In this document: in pieces, positions 52,922 to 61,849 of the stretch
Position numbering within the stretch: the first letter of the stretch is position 1
Layout: the number at the start of each line of letters is the position of its first letter
The notes under the pieces: model-generated
Told to the model about the DNA's origin: nothing
Databases searched by the model: none
The model's input: the letters and a program-made list of their open reading frames with translations, nothing else
Position numbers and translations under genes: made by a program
DNA from: Phymatolithon calcareum
Taxonomy: Eukaryota; Rhodophyta; Florideophyceae; Hapalidiales
NCBI GenBank assembly: GCA_977006965.1
Contig: OZ345362.1
Span: forward strand, 1,674,001 to 1,738,000
DNA: 64,000 nucleotides
Direction of reading: 5' to 3'

Positions 52922-54601
52922 TCAACAGTTAGAGTATCTTGGAAAATAAATATTTTTCAACGACGTCGAATGGTCCATCTCTTCTGCTCCTTCACATCCC
53001 TCATCCGTCCTTTTGTTGCCGTGGGTGAAGAGCTGTAACCGTTGACCGTACCACGGTGCGGTTACCTCTGAATTGTTGGACCTCCCTATCCTCTCTGCAG
53101 TTGAGGCTTCGGACCCAAACAGCAACGAATCCTGTAGTGTCTTTGCCATGAGACGATCAAGGTTTGCCATGACCGTACGCCTCTGTGCCAACTCTATTCG
53201 AAGCCGCCGTTTTTTCTCTACTGCCTCCTTTGCATGCATGAAATCGGCCAGATTTGTTTGACGCGGGAGTAGGATTTGAGCTCGATGGATTGCCTCGCAC
53301 GGATGAATATCAGCGTTAGCATCTCGGTGGAACTGTGTGCGACGGACAGCCTCAAGCTCGATAGATAAGCGATTACCCAAATGTGGTGACTGCTTCGGAC
53401 GAGTCAAGAGGTGTTCAATAATAAGCTTTCTGAGTTTGTTATTCTCATTCGTGCTTTGGTCCAAGTCATGTTTCAGCTGTTGCTTCAGGCCTATGATGTG
53501 ATGGTGGCATTGAGCGGTGCTTGAAAAAAGGACAAGACCTCGATTATGTGCTTCATTCGACGGGGTACCATTTTCGTACTTCTGTTCTTTGTTCTCTCGA
53601 AACCGCATCTGGTCGGTTTGACTCGGAACGATGATTGGGACGCAACGAACGGTTTCGCGGTGATGTGTGTCGACAGAAGCATTGTGGTAGAACTGGTTGC
53701 GATGGACGCCATGTAATGCAATTGCCGAACAATTGCCCAAGACCGACGGCTGTTTCGGACGCGTGAAAAGACGTTCAAGAATGAGCTTCTGGAGTTGGCT
53801 AACATCGTGCTCTTTTTCTGTTAGCTCGTGTTTGAACTTGTGGTTCATTACGATGATCTTTTGGTGGCCTGGAGTGGCGCAGATGAGATTGGGATCAATG
53901 TTGGCAAGTCGTTGTTGCTTCTTGTCAACCTGCTCGTTGACCCGCTTGTAATCATGCTCATTGACTTGACGCAAGAGGTCACCAGGGATCGGATATCTTG
54001 GTGGAAGGACTGTTTGCGGGTGATGCGTGTCGACCGAAGCGGTGTGGTGGAATTGCGTTCGACGAGCGTCCTCAAATGCAATAGACAAACGATTTTTCAA
54101 GCCCGTCGACTGTTTCGGACGCATCAGGAGACCTTCACGAACTCTTTCCTTGGTCCGGTTTCCCTTTTCCTTTTTGAGCTGCTCGATGATGTCTCCGTAC
54201 GCTGCAGCTATGGTTTCGCTTGATTTTTGCAGCTCTTTATTTTCGAGCACAAGGTCATCAATGCGCTTCTCCAATCGGTGGACATGGATGTTTCTTTGAC
54301 TCAGTTCCCTCTCGCGACGAGCAAGCATTGACTTGATATTGGAATTGTCTGTTGCAAGAAGTTCGTTTTCGTGACGCATTGTCTCGCTCCTTGTCCTTTC
54401 ATAGCGCAGGTCGATTTCATTTTCGGCAATCGTTGAGCGAAGTTGTACAAGTATGGACTCGAGAGCGTCCGTTTTGCCGGTTGCCAACACAAGATTATGT
54501 GTCAGGCAGTTATTCGTTTCGCGGAGTGTCGTCAGCTCCCGCTTGATGGCGCTGTGGGCTAGCTCTGCGACATTTGGTGGTCGCAGCATGGATCGAAACA
54601 T
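52922..54601 (-). CDS. Coiled-coil protein with three 120-residue repeats, copy 1
   Basis: 559 residues from ATG at 54601. Residues 10-160 are a charged heptad-like coiled coil (ELTTLRETN, YERTRSETMRHENELL, RRERELSQRNIHVHRLEKRIDDLVLENKELQ in sequence). Three repeats follow, with RPKQ at 161, 281 and 401, each having a coiled-coil lead-in, a (L)xNRLSI-like strand about 7 residues on, then QF(H/Y)(H/R)xA(S/N)(V/A)D(T/I)H about 24 residues on. The spacing is exactly 120 residues both times. The tail (from about 460) is again helical, with LDRLMAKTLQDSLLFG. I recognise no family, signal peptide or membrane segment. The gene is convergent with GNAT-VOC. A nearly identical second copy lies at 61850-63523; the frames of both are intact, so selection is likely. 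Confidence 0.75.
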   Translation of the reverse strand: MFRSMLRPPNVAELAHSAIKRELTTLRETNNCLTHNLVLATGKTDALESILVQLRSTIAENEIDLRYERTRSETMRHENELLATDNSNIKSMLARRERELSQRNIHVHRLEKRIDDLVLENKELQKSSETIAAAYGDIIEQLKKEKGNRTKERVREGLLMRPKQSTGLKNRLSIAFEDARRTQFHHTASVDTHHPQTVLPPRYPIPGDLLRQVNEHDYKRVNEQVDKKQQRLANIDPNLICATPGHQKIIVMNHKFKHELTEKEHDVSQLQKLILERLFTRPKQPSVLGNCSAIALHGVHRNQFYHNASVDTHHRETVRCVPIIVPSQTDQMRFRENKEQKYENGTPSNEAHNRGLVLFSSTAQCHHHIIGLKQQLKHDLDQSTNENNKLRKLIIEHLLTRPKQSPHLGNRLSIELEAVRRTQFHRDANADIHPCEAIHRAQILLPRQTNLADFMHAKEAVEKKRRLRIELAQRRTVMANLDRLMAKTLQDSLLFGSEASTAERIGRSNNSEVTAPWYGQRLQLFTHGNKRTDEGCEGAEEMDHSTSLKNIYFPRYSNC

Positions 54602-55183
54602 GTTTGGTGATTGAAGGCAGTAAGGGATGGGCGAGTGATGGTGTTGTTGGGTGGGTTAGTGATAGCGATGGTGGACGCTCAGAGTGGAGCGTTGCTTAAA
54701 ACCGCACACAGAGCGACCGGGGTCAGTCGGTCGACGGTTTGGAGCGGCAGCGGTGACGACGATGTGATTGCGTGGTAGTTGGTGGAAGGCGAGTCGGCAT
54801 GCAAATTTATAGTGCACGAAGTTCTAATTTCGTCCACGACAAAATTTTCACGCCGACTGGTCTCGCCGGCATTTGTTTAAAAAAACAAATGCCGTCGAGA
54901 CCTGCACTAATGCATTTCAAATGCAATGTCCATCAAGCAAATACCCTCGCCCTGCCTGGAAGTATTGATTTTTGAATAGACTGGTAGTGTGCTGAATGAA
55001 AATGCACCACTATCTTGCACTCCTACAAACGCAGGTGTGAAAGAAAATTGTGTACTTTCACTGAGTATCGTCCAGATGTCTGGTGTATGAAATACACTAA
55101 GACGGAAGTTGAGTATGGCTGATCTTCCATCGTGTCCCTTCAAGTGAAGGGCAGGTTGCAGCCCTTCATTGGCAGTAGATAGA
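54602..55183 (-). other. Conserved leader region of the coiled-coil gene, copy 1
   Basis: Upstream region shared with the other copies. It includes a minus-strand reading (about 54907-55130: HTPDIWTILSES, GVQDSGAFSFSTL, CLMDIAFE) whose changes between copies (HTTDIWAIMSES, EVQERGALSLSIA, CLMDVALE at 58.3-58.9 kb) are largely conservative, so it may once have been coding, as a separate small gene or an upstream exon. In copy 1 a stop codon lies between it and the gene's ATG in the main frame. The hairpin at 54859-54902 is in this region. Confidence 0.5.
54859..54902. repeat. Hairpin, 20-bp arms, in the leader of copy 1
   Basis: GGTCTCGCCGGCATTTGTTT (54859-54878) pairs with 54883-54902 with one mismatch and a 4-base A loop. 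The other family copies have only one arm (about 58870-58889 and 63746-63766), so in copy 1 this segment was duplicated in inverted orientation. Confidence 0.88.
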
Positions 55184-55191
55184 GCTGAAAG

Positions 55192-56368
55192 CAGGCATTG
55201 GGAGTAACATGTTGGTAATGCAATATACTGCAACGTATTGGTACTGCACTACTATTGAGCTGTCATAATCTGTTGCAGTACATATTGGAGTAGCAACAGG
55301 TTGGAAGGAAGATCGAAAAGTTTGTCTATTTGGGTTTTATACGTAAAGTGTTTTGAGGAATACTCCGTGCTGCAATGTCATTCAACCGACGCCGACGACA
55401 CTGTCGCTTCGACTTGGTTTATTCAACATCACAAGTCGCACGTCTACTCTCAAGGTCATGGCTCGCAAACCTACGCAGCAGTTCGCTGTGAAAGCGCTCA
55501 TGCAAAGAAAGGAAGATACAGTCAAAAGCATTGCGTCGCGCAAACCAAATCAACCTGATCGTGCTAATGTATCGTGCTTCGTGTTCGAGTGCCCGAGGTT
55601 GAATAACTGCAAGAATGGCACGCCAATGATATCGTTTCCGAAGGGATGCGGTTGGAGCTCCCCGTATTCGCACTTGTTGGCATGTGTTGCTGGCGGCGAC
55701 GAGGAACAGCTGGTTGCTATGTATCACGCTGTGCTGGCTGATAACACTACTCACGATGGTTCCCGAAGTATTTCGTCTTACTTTGATGCTACTTTGTCAT
55801 CAACCGCTCGCGAAAAGGCAATGTACAACTACTTGGACATCATCATCTCGCTGTCTTTGCCTGTTTCGTACATTGAGAATTCGAAGTTCCGTGCATTTGG
55901 TGGTTCTGAAGCATTGATTTCGATCAAAGCGCTGCGTGAAACAATATTCAAGTTGGTTGAACTCGTTGAAATGTCCATAAGGAAGGAGTTGAAAGGAACG
56001 CGTGGTTTATTCTTGTGTCGTCAGCCGAAATTGAGAGGTTGTTCTCTCTTGCAGGAGGTATTCTTGCCGATAACAGGCACCGAATTACCCCGCTACTGTT
56101 TGAGTCTCTCTTGTTCTTGAAGGTCAATAGAAGGTATTGGAATTTACATACGGTTGTTAGAGCTATGAGCAATGCACGCAGTGCCCGTATCTCTGAACGA
56201 ATGGATGAAGATGCGGAACAACAAAATCTGCTAGATATGTGAGACACTCCTTTCACTCCTATTGATTTGTATTGCAGTACCTATTGCACAAACTAGAATA
56301 CTTTGCTAGATGTATTGCTTTCCTTCTTGTCTCTCCAATAAAGTGCAACATGTTGCTCCCAATGCCTG
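55192..56368 (+). mobile_element. Deletion-derivative hAT transposon with perfect 8-bp TSD
   Basis: 1177 bp. Terminal inverted repeats CAGGCATTGGGAGTAACATG (55192 on) and its complement CATGTTGCTCCCAATGCCTG (56349-56368) differ at one position. Both ends are flanked by the identical octamer GCTGAAAG (55184-55191, 56369-56376), the 8-bp target duplication typical of hAT. Inside is a transposase gene keeping only the N-terminal zinc finger region and the C-terminal dimerisation domain. It inserted in the leader flank of the coiled-coil gene. The identical target duplication suggests recent movement, which would need a full-length relative elsewhere. Confidence 0.92.
55458..56242 (+). pseudogene. 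hAT transposase, internally deleted and frameshifted
   Basis: ATG at 55458 (MARKPTQQFAVKALMQ). The N-terminal part has Cys/His residues of a BED-like finger (CFVFECPRLNNC ... HLLACV) and runs to ETIFKLVELVEMSIRKELKG, a motif that in full hAT enzymes precedes the catalytic core. Directly afterwards, in another frame (from 56015), comes the dimerisation region: SSAEIERLFSLAGGILADNRHRI, LLFLKVNRRYWNLHTVV. The catalytic DDE core and insertion domain are missing, so the element cannot move itself. Stop at 56240-56242. Confidence 0.85.
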
Positions 56369-56376
56369 GCTGAAAG

Positions 56377-58071
56377 GGCTGAAAAACCCAACGAGGTCGA
56401 TGGTGGGAAAGTTTATTAAGGTCGCTTACCTATATTTACCCTGCGTCACGGGATGCCGCCCGCTCGATAGCGCATGAACCTTACTGCAAGGACAGGTTTA
56501 AAAGAACCCGACGCCGCATGGGTGAAAGTAAACCAGGGGAGGAGAGAGAAAGAGAAAAGAGCGGAAGAGACTGGACAGAAAAGGAGGAAAGAAAGACAAA
56601 CCAACAAAAACCTCGAAGAAGACAAACAGACAGAATAAGCGTGTAGATGCCCGTGTCGTCCTCCGGCAGCAAACTTTTCTGGGCCGTCAACCTTGATACC
56701 AGGGAAGGGATGTACAGGAGCGTGCGGCTATCCGAGCAGTTGAGCCGAAATCCGAAAAACTCCCACCTTCCATTACTCAGAGGAAGGAACTAACTATGTT
56801 ATACTACTAGTGAAGCGAAAAAAGGGCATAGATACACGAGAGACACGTTCCCATATGGCCCAACAGATCACCTACGACGAGCACCATGACTATCGCAATC
56901 CGAGTTGTGCAGCGTACAGTCGCGAGAGGCGAAAGCGCTTATTGCATTTCGGCAAGCGACATAACAGCGGGCGCGACACGTAATACCTGCTTCGCCGCCC
57001 ACGCGCTGTAGACAACGAAGTGACATTGATTCGACTTGTTTTAAGCAGTAGCAGTGACAGTCGTGAGGTTGTAGGGGAGATGCGATTCAGCTGCTACTCT
57101 TGTAGCTTTCTTGCTCTACTCAAATCAGTACAGTACATTCCGAATGTAGTTCTGCACTACAGTAGTATCGTAGCCGTACTAGCTGCGTTGAAATCCAAAA
57201 TTAGGTAGATTTATTTGAACGGTACCATTTTGTCTAAACTTGGAGAAGTTGGTGGGTTGCCGCGCGGAGTGGTGCTGCTTCAATTTTGTACCAACTTTGT
57301 CTTGCTTGTAGCGATGCCGTCATTGCCCAGTGGATTATTCCACCTTGCGCTCCTTTTTCTCGCCTCTGTGAGGTAGCACCAGGATCAGCTCTTGCCGCCA
57401 AAGCTCCTCTATCCCCCATTTTACTCTTGCACTTTCGCTGGATTCCTCGGGAAGTGCGGAAAACCACCTCGCGCTTAGGATCCTATCCTGTTCTTCTGAA
57501 GTGCAATAATGGGGAGGAGTCGCCCTCTTCTTAGCTCTTCACAAGAGCAGAAGAAGCCAATTGGCACCAAAACGGTAGAGGAAATTTGCAATGAGAAACC
57601 GCTCGAAGTACTCAAATTCGTGAACAATGAGGGGCTGTTTGGAAACATCCCCAGGAACTAACTTAACTTAGCGTTTTCGGCAATAAAAGCAAGAAAGAAG
57701 AAGAAGCCAAAGCGCGAGGTGGTTTTTCGACACTCCCCGAGGAACCCAGTGAAAATGCAGGAGGATATGGAGGATGGAGGAGTATTGGTGGTAAGAATAG
57801 TGAAAATGATGCTGGTGAAACCACTTTGTCTTGGACGACCTTTTCGTCGCAGTGCATGCAGGTCGGGAGCTAGACGCGACGTTTTTTGGCCTCACTGGGA
57901 CCAATCGCACCGGTCCATGTCGCGATTATACCACATTGTCTTAAGCGATGGCTCTTTATTGCAGTGGATGCGATTAGGATCGCGGCTTAAATAAGGGCGG
58001 AAGCGAACGATTGCACACGATGCGAAAAGTGGGGCACTAGACTAATCGTCCTTTGAGTGTTAGTCGTTGTC
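56377..58071. other. Intergenic stretch with an inverted repeat, no gene supported
   Basis: The purine-rich run at 56535-56625 (GGGGAGGAGAGAG...) gives a low-complexity reading only. The inverted repeat at 57370-57830 is described separately. The frames at 57020-57208 and elsewhere are short and have no domain. Confidence 0.4.
57370..57830. repeat. Imperfect inverted repeat, arms about 110 bp, 230-bp spacer
   Basis: The left arm (57370-57476, read on the minus strand) and right arm (57709-about 57830) share AAGCGCGAGGTGGTTTT, CCCGAGGAA and CCAG(C/T)GAAA(G/A)TGCA, with weaker similarity further on. Identity is about 80% near the inner ends. The layout fits an old foldback element or an inverted duplication. 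Confidence 0.6.
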
Positions 58072-58180
58072 TGTGATTAATCTGTTGGTTCCTCTTCGAA
58101 GACAGTGTCGGTGGATAGATTGCAAGGAGCCGTTATAGAGCTCCTGGCTCGATGCTTTTAATGTCGTTCATTACACACGT
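58072..58180. repeat. Dispersed repeat, copy 2
   Basis: Counterpart of 31675-31800 in the same orientation (CTGTTGGTTCCTCTTCGAA, ACAGTGTCGGTGGATAG, TAATGTCGTTCAT). Its family and limits are unknown. Confidence 0.65.
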
Positions 58181-58289
58181 ATGGACTGACTAGCACCGCG
58201 GACAAGAAGCGCTGACAGGTTACCAATCACATTGCTCTCGCTTTTAGAACTCCATGCATTACATTAACACGCACGGATCCGCCAGGGAA

Positions 58290-59305
58290 GATGTGCCATA
58301 CTCAAGCTCCGTCTTAGTGTGTCTCATACAACGGACATTTGGGCGATAATGAGTGAAAGTACCGTTTTCGAAGAACACTTTTGTTGGAGCAGCAAGGCCA
58401 GAGACGGCACGGAGGTGCGGCAATCTACTCAGATCTGCCCACCTCAAACTTGCAATTACCTGCCTCTCATACACTGCATGCAGACCATAGATGATTACAT
58501 GAACGGTTCTGCAAGAAGATCAACGCCGGTGACTAGCGTGGATCGATATTCTTTGCTGACAGCCTACGGTCTCGGCGGAACATCCGCTGGCAGCCGACAA
58601 GCGACCACCCCCGACGACACGTCCGCGCGGACCGAAGTCGCCCGAGACAATCTCGGTGTAAAAACCAGTGGCAGCCAAAAAACAGCTTTATACGAGCGAC
58701 GACTGGGCCGAAGACGCCTTCCTGATGTGTTCGATGTGGCGTTTGTAGAAGTGCAAGAACGTGGTGCACTTTCACTCAGCATTGCATTAGTCCAGTCAAA
58801 AATTAATGCTCGCAGACAGAGCGAGAGCGATTGCTTGATGGACGTTGCACTTGAAATTGTTTAGTGTTGGTCTCGCCGGCATTTGTTTTTAAAATTTCTG
58901 CGCTACAAATTTTTAACGCCGACTCGACTTTCCTCTGCTGCCACGTATTCGCGCTGTTGTTACCGTTGCCAGTCCAAACCGTCGGCCGGGGGTTTTAAGC
59001 GACGCTCCACACCGAGCCCCCGCCATCGCTCCCCCAAATCCGCCCAGCACCACCGTCGCTCCTCCACCCCTTACCGCGTTCAACCACCTAACATGTTCAC
59101 GATGCATCCACCAAATGCCGCAGAGCTGCCTGCAGCAGCTTCAAGCGGGAGCTAAAGACACTGCGCAAAATCAAAGAGCTTTCTGACAAATCATCATGTG
59201 GTGGGAAAGGGTAAAGCTGACGCACTCGAGTCCATAACTTCCCGACTTCGTTCCACGCTTGAAGAACGAGAAATGGACCTGTGCTATGAAATCATTCTTC
59301 ACGAG
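58290..59305 (+). pseudogene. Broken coiled-coil family copy 3a (leader and N terminus)
   Basis: Plus-strand copy of the leader and first part of the coiled-coil gene. The leader (CTCCGTCTTAGTGTGTCTCAT onward) is interrupted by about 350 unrelated bases (58380-58735). The CTCGCCGGCATTTGTTTTTAAAA segment (58874 on) follows, then an ATG at 59093 (MFTMHPPNAAEL), a frameshift, and ADALESI...LRSTLEEREMDLCYE in another frame, ending at about 59300. It is more diverged than copies 1 and 2, so older. The three-repeat part is absent. Confidence 0.75.
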
Positions 59306-59545
59306 TATTGAGATGATCTCGCTCCCGTTCTTTCATAGCGCAAGTCCATTTCTTGTTCTGCAAGCGTTGAACGAAGTTGGGCAATTATGGACTCGAGTGC
59401 GTCGGTTTTACCGTTTGGCAAAACAAGATGATGTGTCAGGAAGTTCTTCGTTTCGCGCAGTGTCTCCAGCTCCCGCTTGATGCCGCTGTAGGCTAGCTCT
59501 GTGACATTTAGTAGGTGCATCGTGGACCGCAAGGTGAACAAGTTA
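59306..59545 (-). pseudogene. Broken coiled-coil family copy 3b, inverted
   Basis: Minus-strand copy of the same N-terminal segment (NVTELAYSGIKRELETLRET, HHLVLPNGKTDALESI, LRSTLAEQEMDLRYER), pointing tail-to-tail against copy 3a. The start ATG has become TTG (CTAACTTGTTCACC). It ends where copy 3a ends, so the two form an inverted repeat of coding sequence joined at about 59306. Confidence 0.78.
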
Positions 59546-61424
59546 GGTGGTTGAGCTTGTGGGCGATTCGGTCAGTTGTGCTCTCAATTTCCGATGGGGT
59601 GTGTAAGGGCACTGATAGGTTTTCCTGGTCTGTAATGCCACTCGCGGGCGGAGCAGAATCCCTTCGGTTGCTGCGAAGGGACGCTTCCCAAAAGGGAAAC
59701 GCAGGAGGCAGATAATGCACTAGGGAAGCAGTAAGTTTCTCCACTAAGCTTCGCGTTGCGACATGGAACTGCGGCGGTCTCTCGAACATTACGATGAGCA
59801 TCTGCTCTGACCCAAACGCCATCTACTCGGAATGACCATCTGCTACAGACCGCTGCTCTGGTTGCTGTATCACTCTCTCGCCGAGAGCGAAGTGAAAAAA
59901 AGTCACTTGGTTCGTCAAGTGCTACTTCACTGCGTCCGACCAGCCTCAGAGTCAATCTTTGGCGACGTCCCGGACCTCGACGTGCAAGCAGCAGTCAAAC
60001 TCGCAGCAAATAGATTAGAATGGAAGAAGCTTAGGCGCTCAAAGTGTTGCTAGCCCCACAAGGGGAATACGCAAAATGAACGAATGAATGAAGGGCACTG
60101 ATGCAGTGGCGCGAGAAGCTGCAGGAATAGGCGAATTGCGGAATAGGACTTACGGCATGGACGAACGCAATATTCTTCCAGTGAACCTATAGCTGGAAGG
60201 TGATTGGAAGTCTACTTAAGCAATTTACCCACAGTAGTTTTAGATCACAGCACAGAGAGAGCAATCGCTTTTAAGATAAACCCCACATGTTACCTCTGAG
60301 CTCCCGCAGTTGTTACATGAGGTACCGACGGCTAGAGTCCCAGGGTCCAATCTAGCAGAGCTTTTCCAATCGTTTCCAATCGACAATAAAGTTATCCCCT
60401 TTTGCCATTCTGGGGCTGCTCTCGTTGCTCATATAAATGCTGGAGTACACTGGGCGTACGAACGCTCAGAATAACTAAAGTCCTTGTGGTGCAAGGTATC
60501 CCCTCTTGTCATTCTGAGTGTTTTTATAATTGTGAATTGGACCCGACGAAGAGCTTGTAACTCTGATCTGTGCCCTATATTTCTATTTCATCTAAGGCAG
60601 GTTTGAAAGGTCCTATGCCTTCAACTGGATCAATTCTTGACATGATAACTCTTCATTTTTTGGTTGATTATGTCATCCTGTAATCCCTGCTCCCTTTACT
60701 GTCACAATTTCGAGCTCAGGGGAAAGCCCAATGGAGACGACAAGAAACAATAGACCTCAGCAGACTCCCCCTGGCATTCCGTTGCGTGTTCACGCAACGT
60801 TAGAGGAAATTTGTAGACATTCTGATAAGCTCTCAAAGGGCAACGCTTCATTTTCGAGTGCCGATGACAAGATTCGGAATGATAAAAGTGTCGCTGGCAC
60901 CTCGGCACAACGTTGAGCAGAAGACAGGCGGAATAAGAATCAACCAATCTTGGTCGACACAGTGCTCCTTTGGGAGCATAAGGAAAGAAATGACCGATGT
61001 AGGTATCACGACATTTCAAATCCCCATTTTTGGAGACTAGAGGTCACATGAAGAATTGGTATTCGGCGCTGAGCACGCGAACGGTGAATAACTATGTTTT
61101 TGCGTTCCACTGTTCCATTCCAATTGCGATAATTGGAGCACATCTCGAGTATCTCGTACAGTTCATTCTTGTTTCTCCAGTGGAGCATATCGTCGTTAAC
61201 GAACATGTTCAGCAAAAGTTTTTTATACCAGTCGTCGAAGTCCAGTGCCTGTCATTTCTCACCCAGGCTTTCCATGACGACATAGGGGAGCTGCACTTAA
61301 AGACTGGTTTCAGAATTCACACCTGCAATGAATTTGAGAGCTGGAGGTCATGCAACTGTAGATGGTGTGTCATTTCTATAGCACTGCCAGATTGCAAAAT
61401 CAGCATTCGTTGAAAGGAAAGTGC
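59546..61424. other. Intergenic stretch, nothing recognised
   Basis: 1.9 kb. Frames at 59584-59955 (minus), 59832-60053 (plus), 60702-61019 (minus) and 61006-61413 (both strands) are short and overlap in conflict; none shows a domain. No RNA gene is seen. Confidence 0.4.
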
Positions 61425-61515
61425 GAATTTGAGAATATAGATGTACTACCGATAGAGTTTATCAAACGTGAGGCAAGTTTACCTGTGCATTGAGGTCACG
61501 CGTGAACTGGTGAGC
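61425..61515 (+). pseudogene. Duplicated 3' tail of the GNAT-VOC gene
   Basis: Matches 52500-52591, the last 30 codons of the GNAT-VOC gene and its stop (PIEFI(R/K)REASLP region). Small indels break the frame before the end (TTTACCTGTGCATTGAGGTC against TTTACCGAGTGCATTGAGGAC). There is no gene body upstream, so only the tail was carried along with the coiled-coil copy. Confidence 0.85.
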
Positions 61516-61849
61516 TTTCAGTTTTTTTGGGTTGGTTGTGAGTTTTACCTGTTTTTCAGCAGAGGGGTACGCTCGCATTTTGATCCTACGTTGATGCTCG
61601 AGCATCACGCTCGGAATGCAGACGAGTAAAGATAATAAATAAACTTTGCAAAAGGGAGTAATCGTTGGAGAGCTCAATCTGCACAATAAGTGTGACTTGG
61701 AGAGGGCTGATGTTATACTCTTAACTTCAGGAGCTCTCTCCAAGTTATGGATGGTGCAAAATATCCACAGAGGTGCATGTGTTAAAAATATTATTATAAA
61801 TTGTTTATCAATTATAAATCAATAATTATGCTGTAGAATAAATATTTTT
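61516..61849. other. Duplicated 3' spacer
   Basis: Counterpart of 52592-52921, including the palindrome TGATGCTCGAGCATCA (61593-61608) and the AT-rich end. An extra inverted pair (ACTTGGAGAGGGCTGA / GGAGCTCTCTCCAAGT, 61695-61744) appears only here. Confidence 0.6.
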
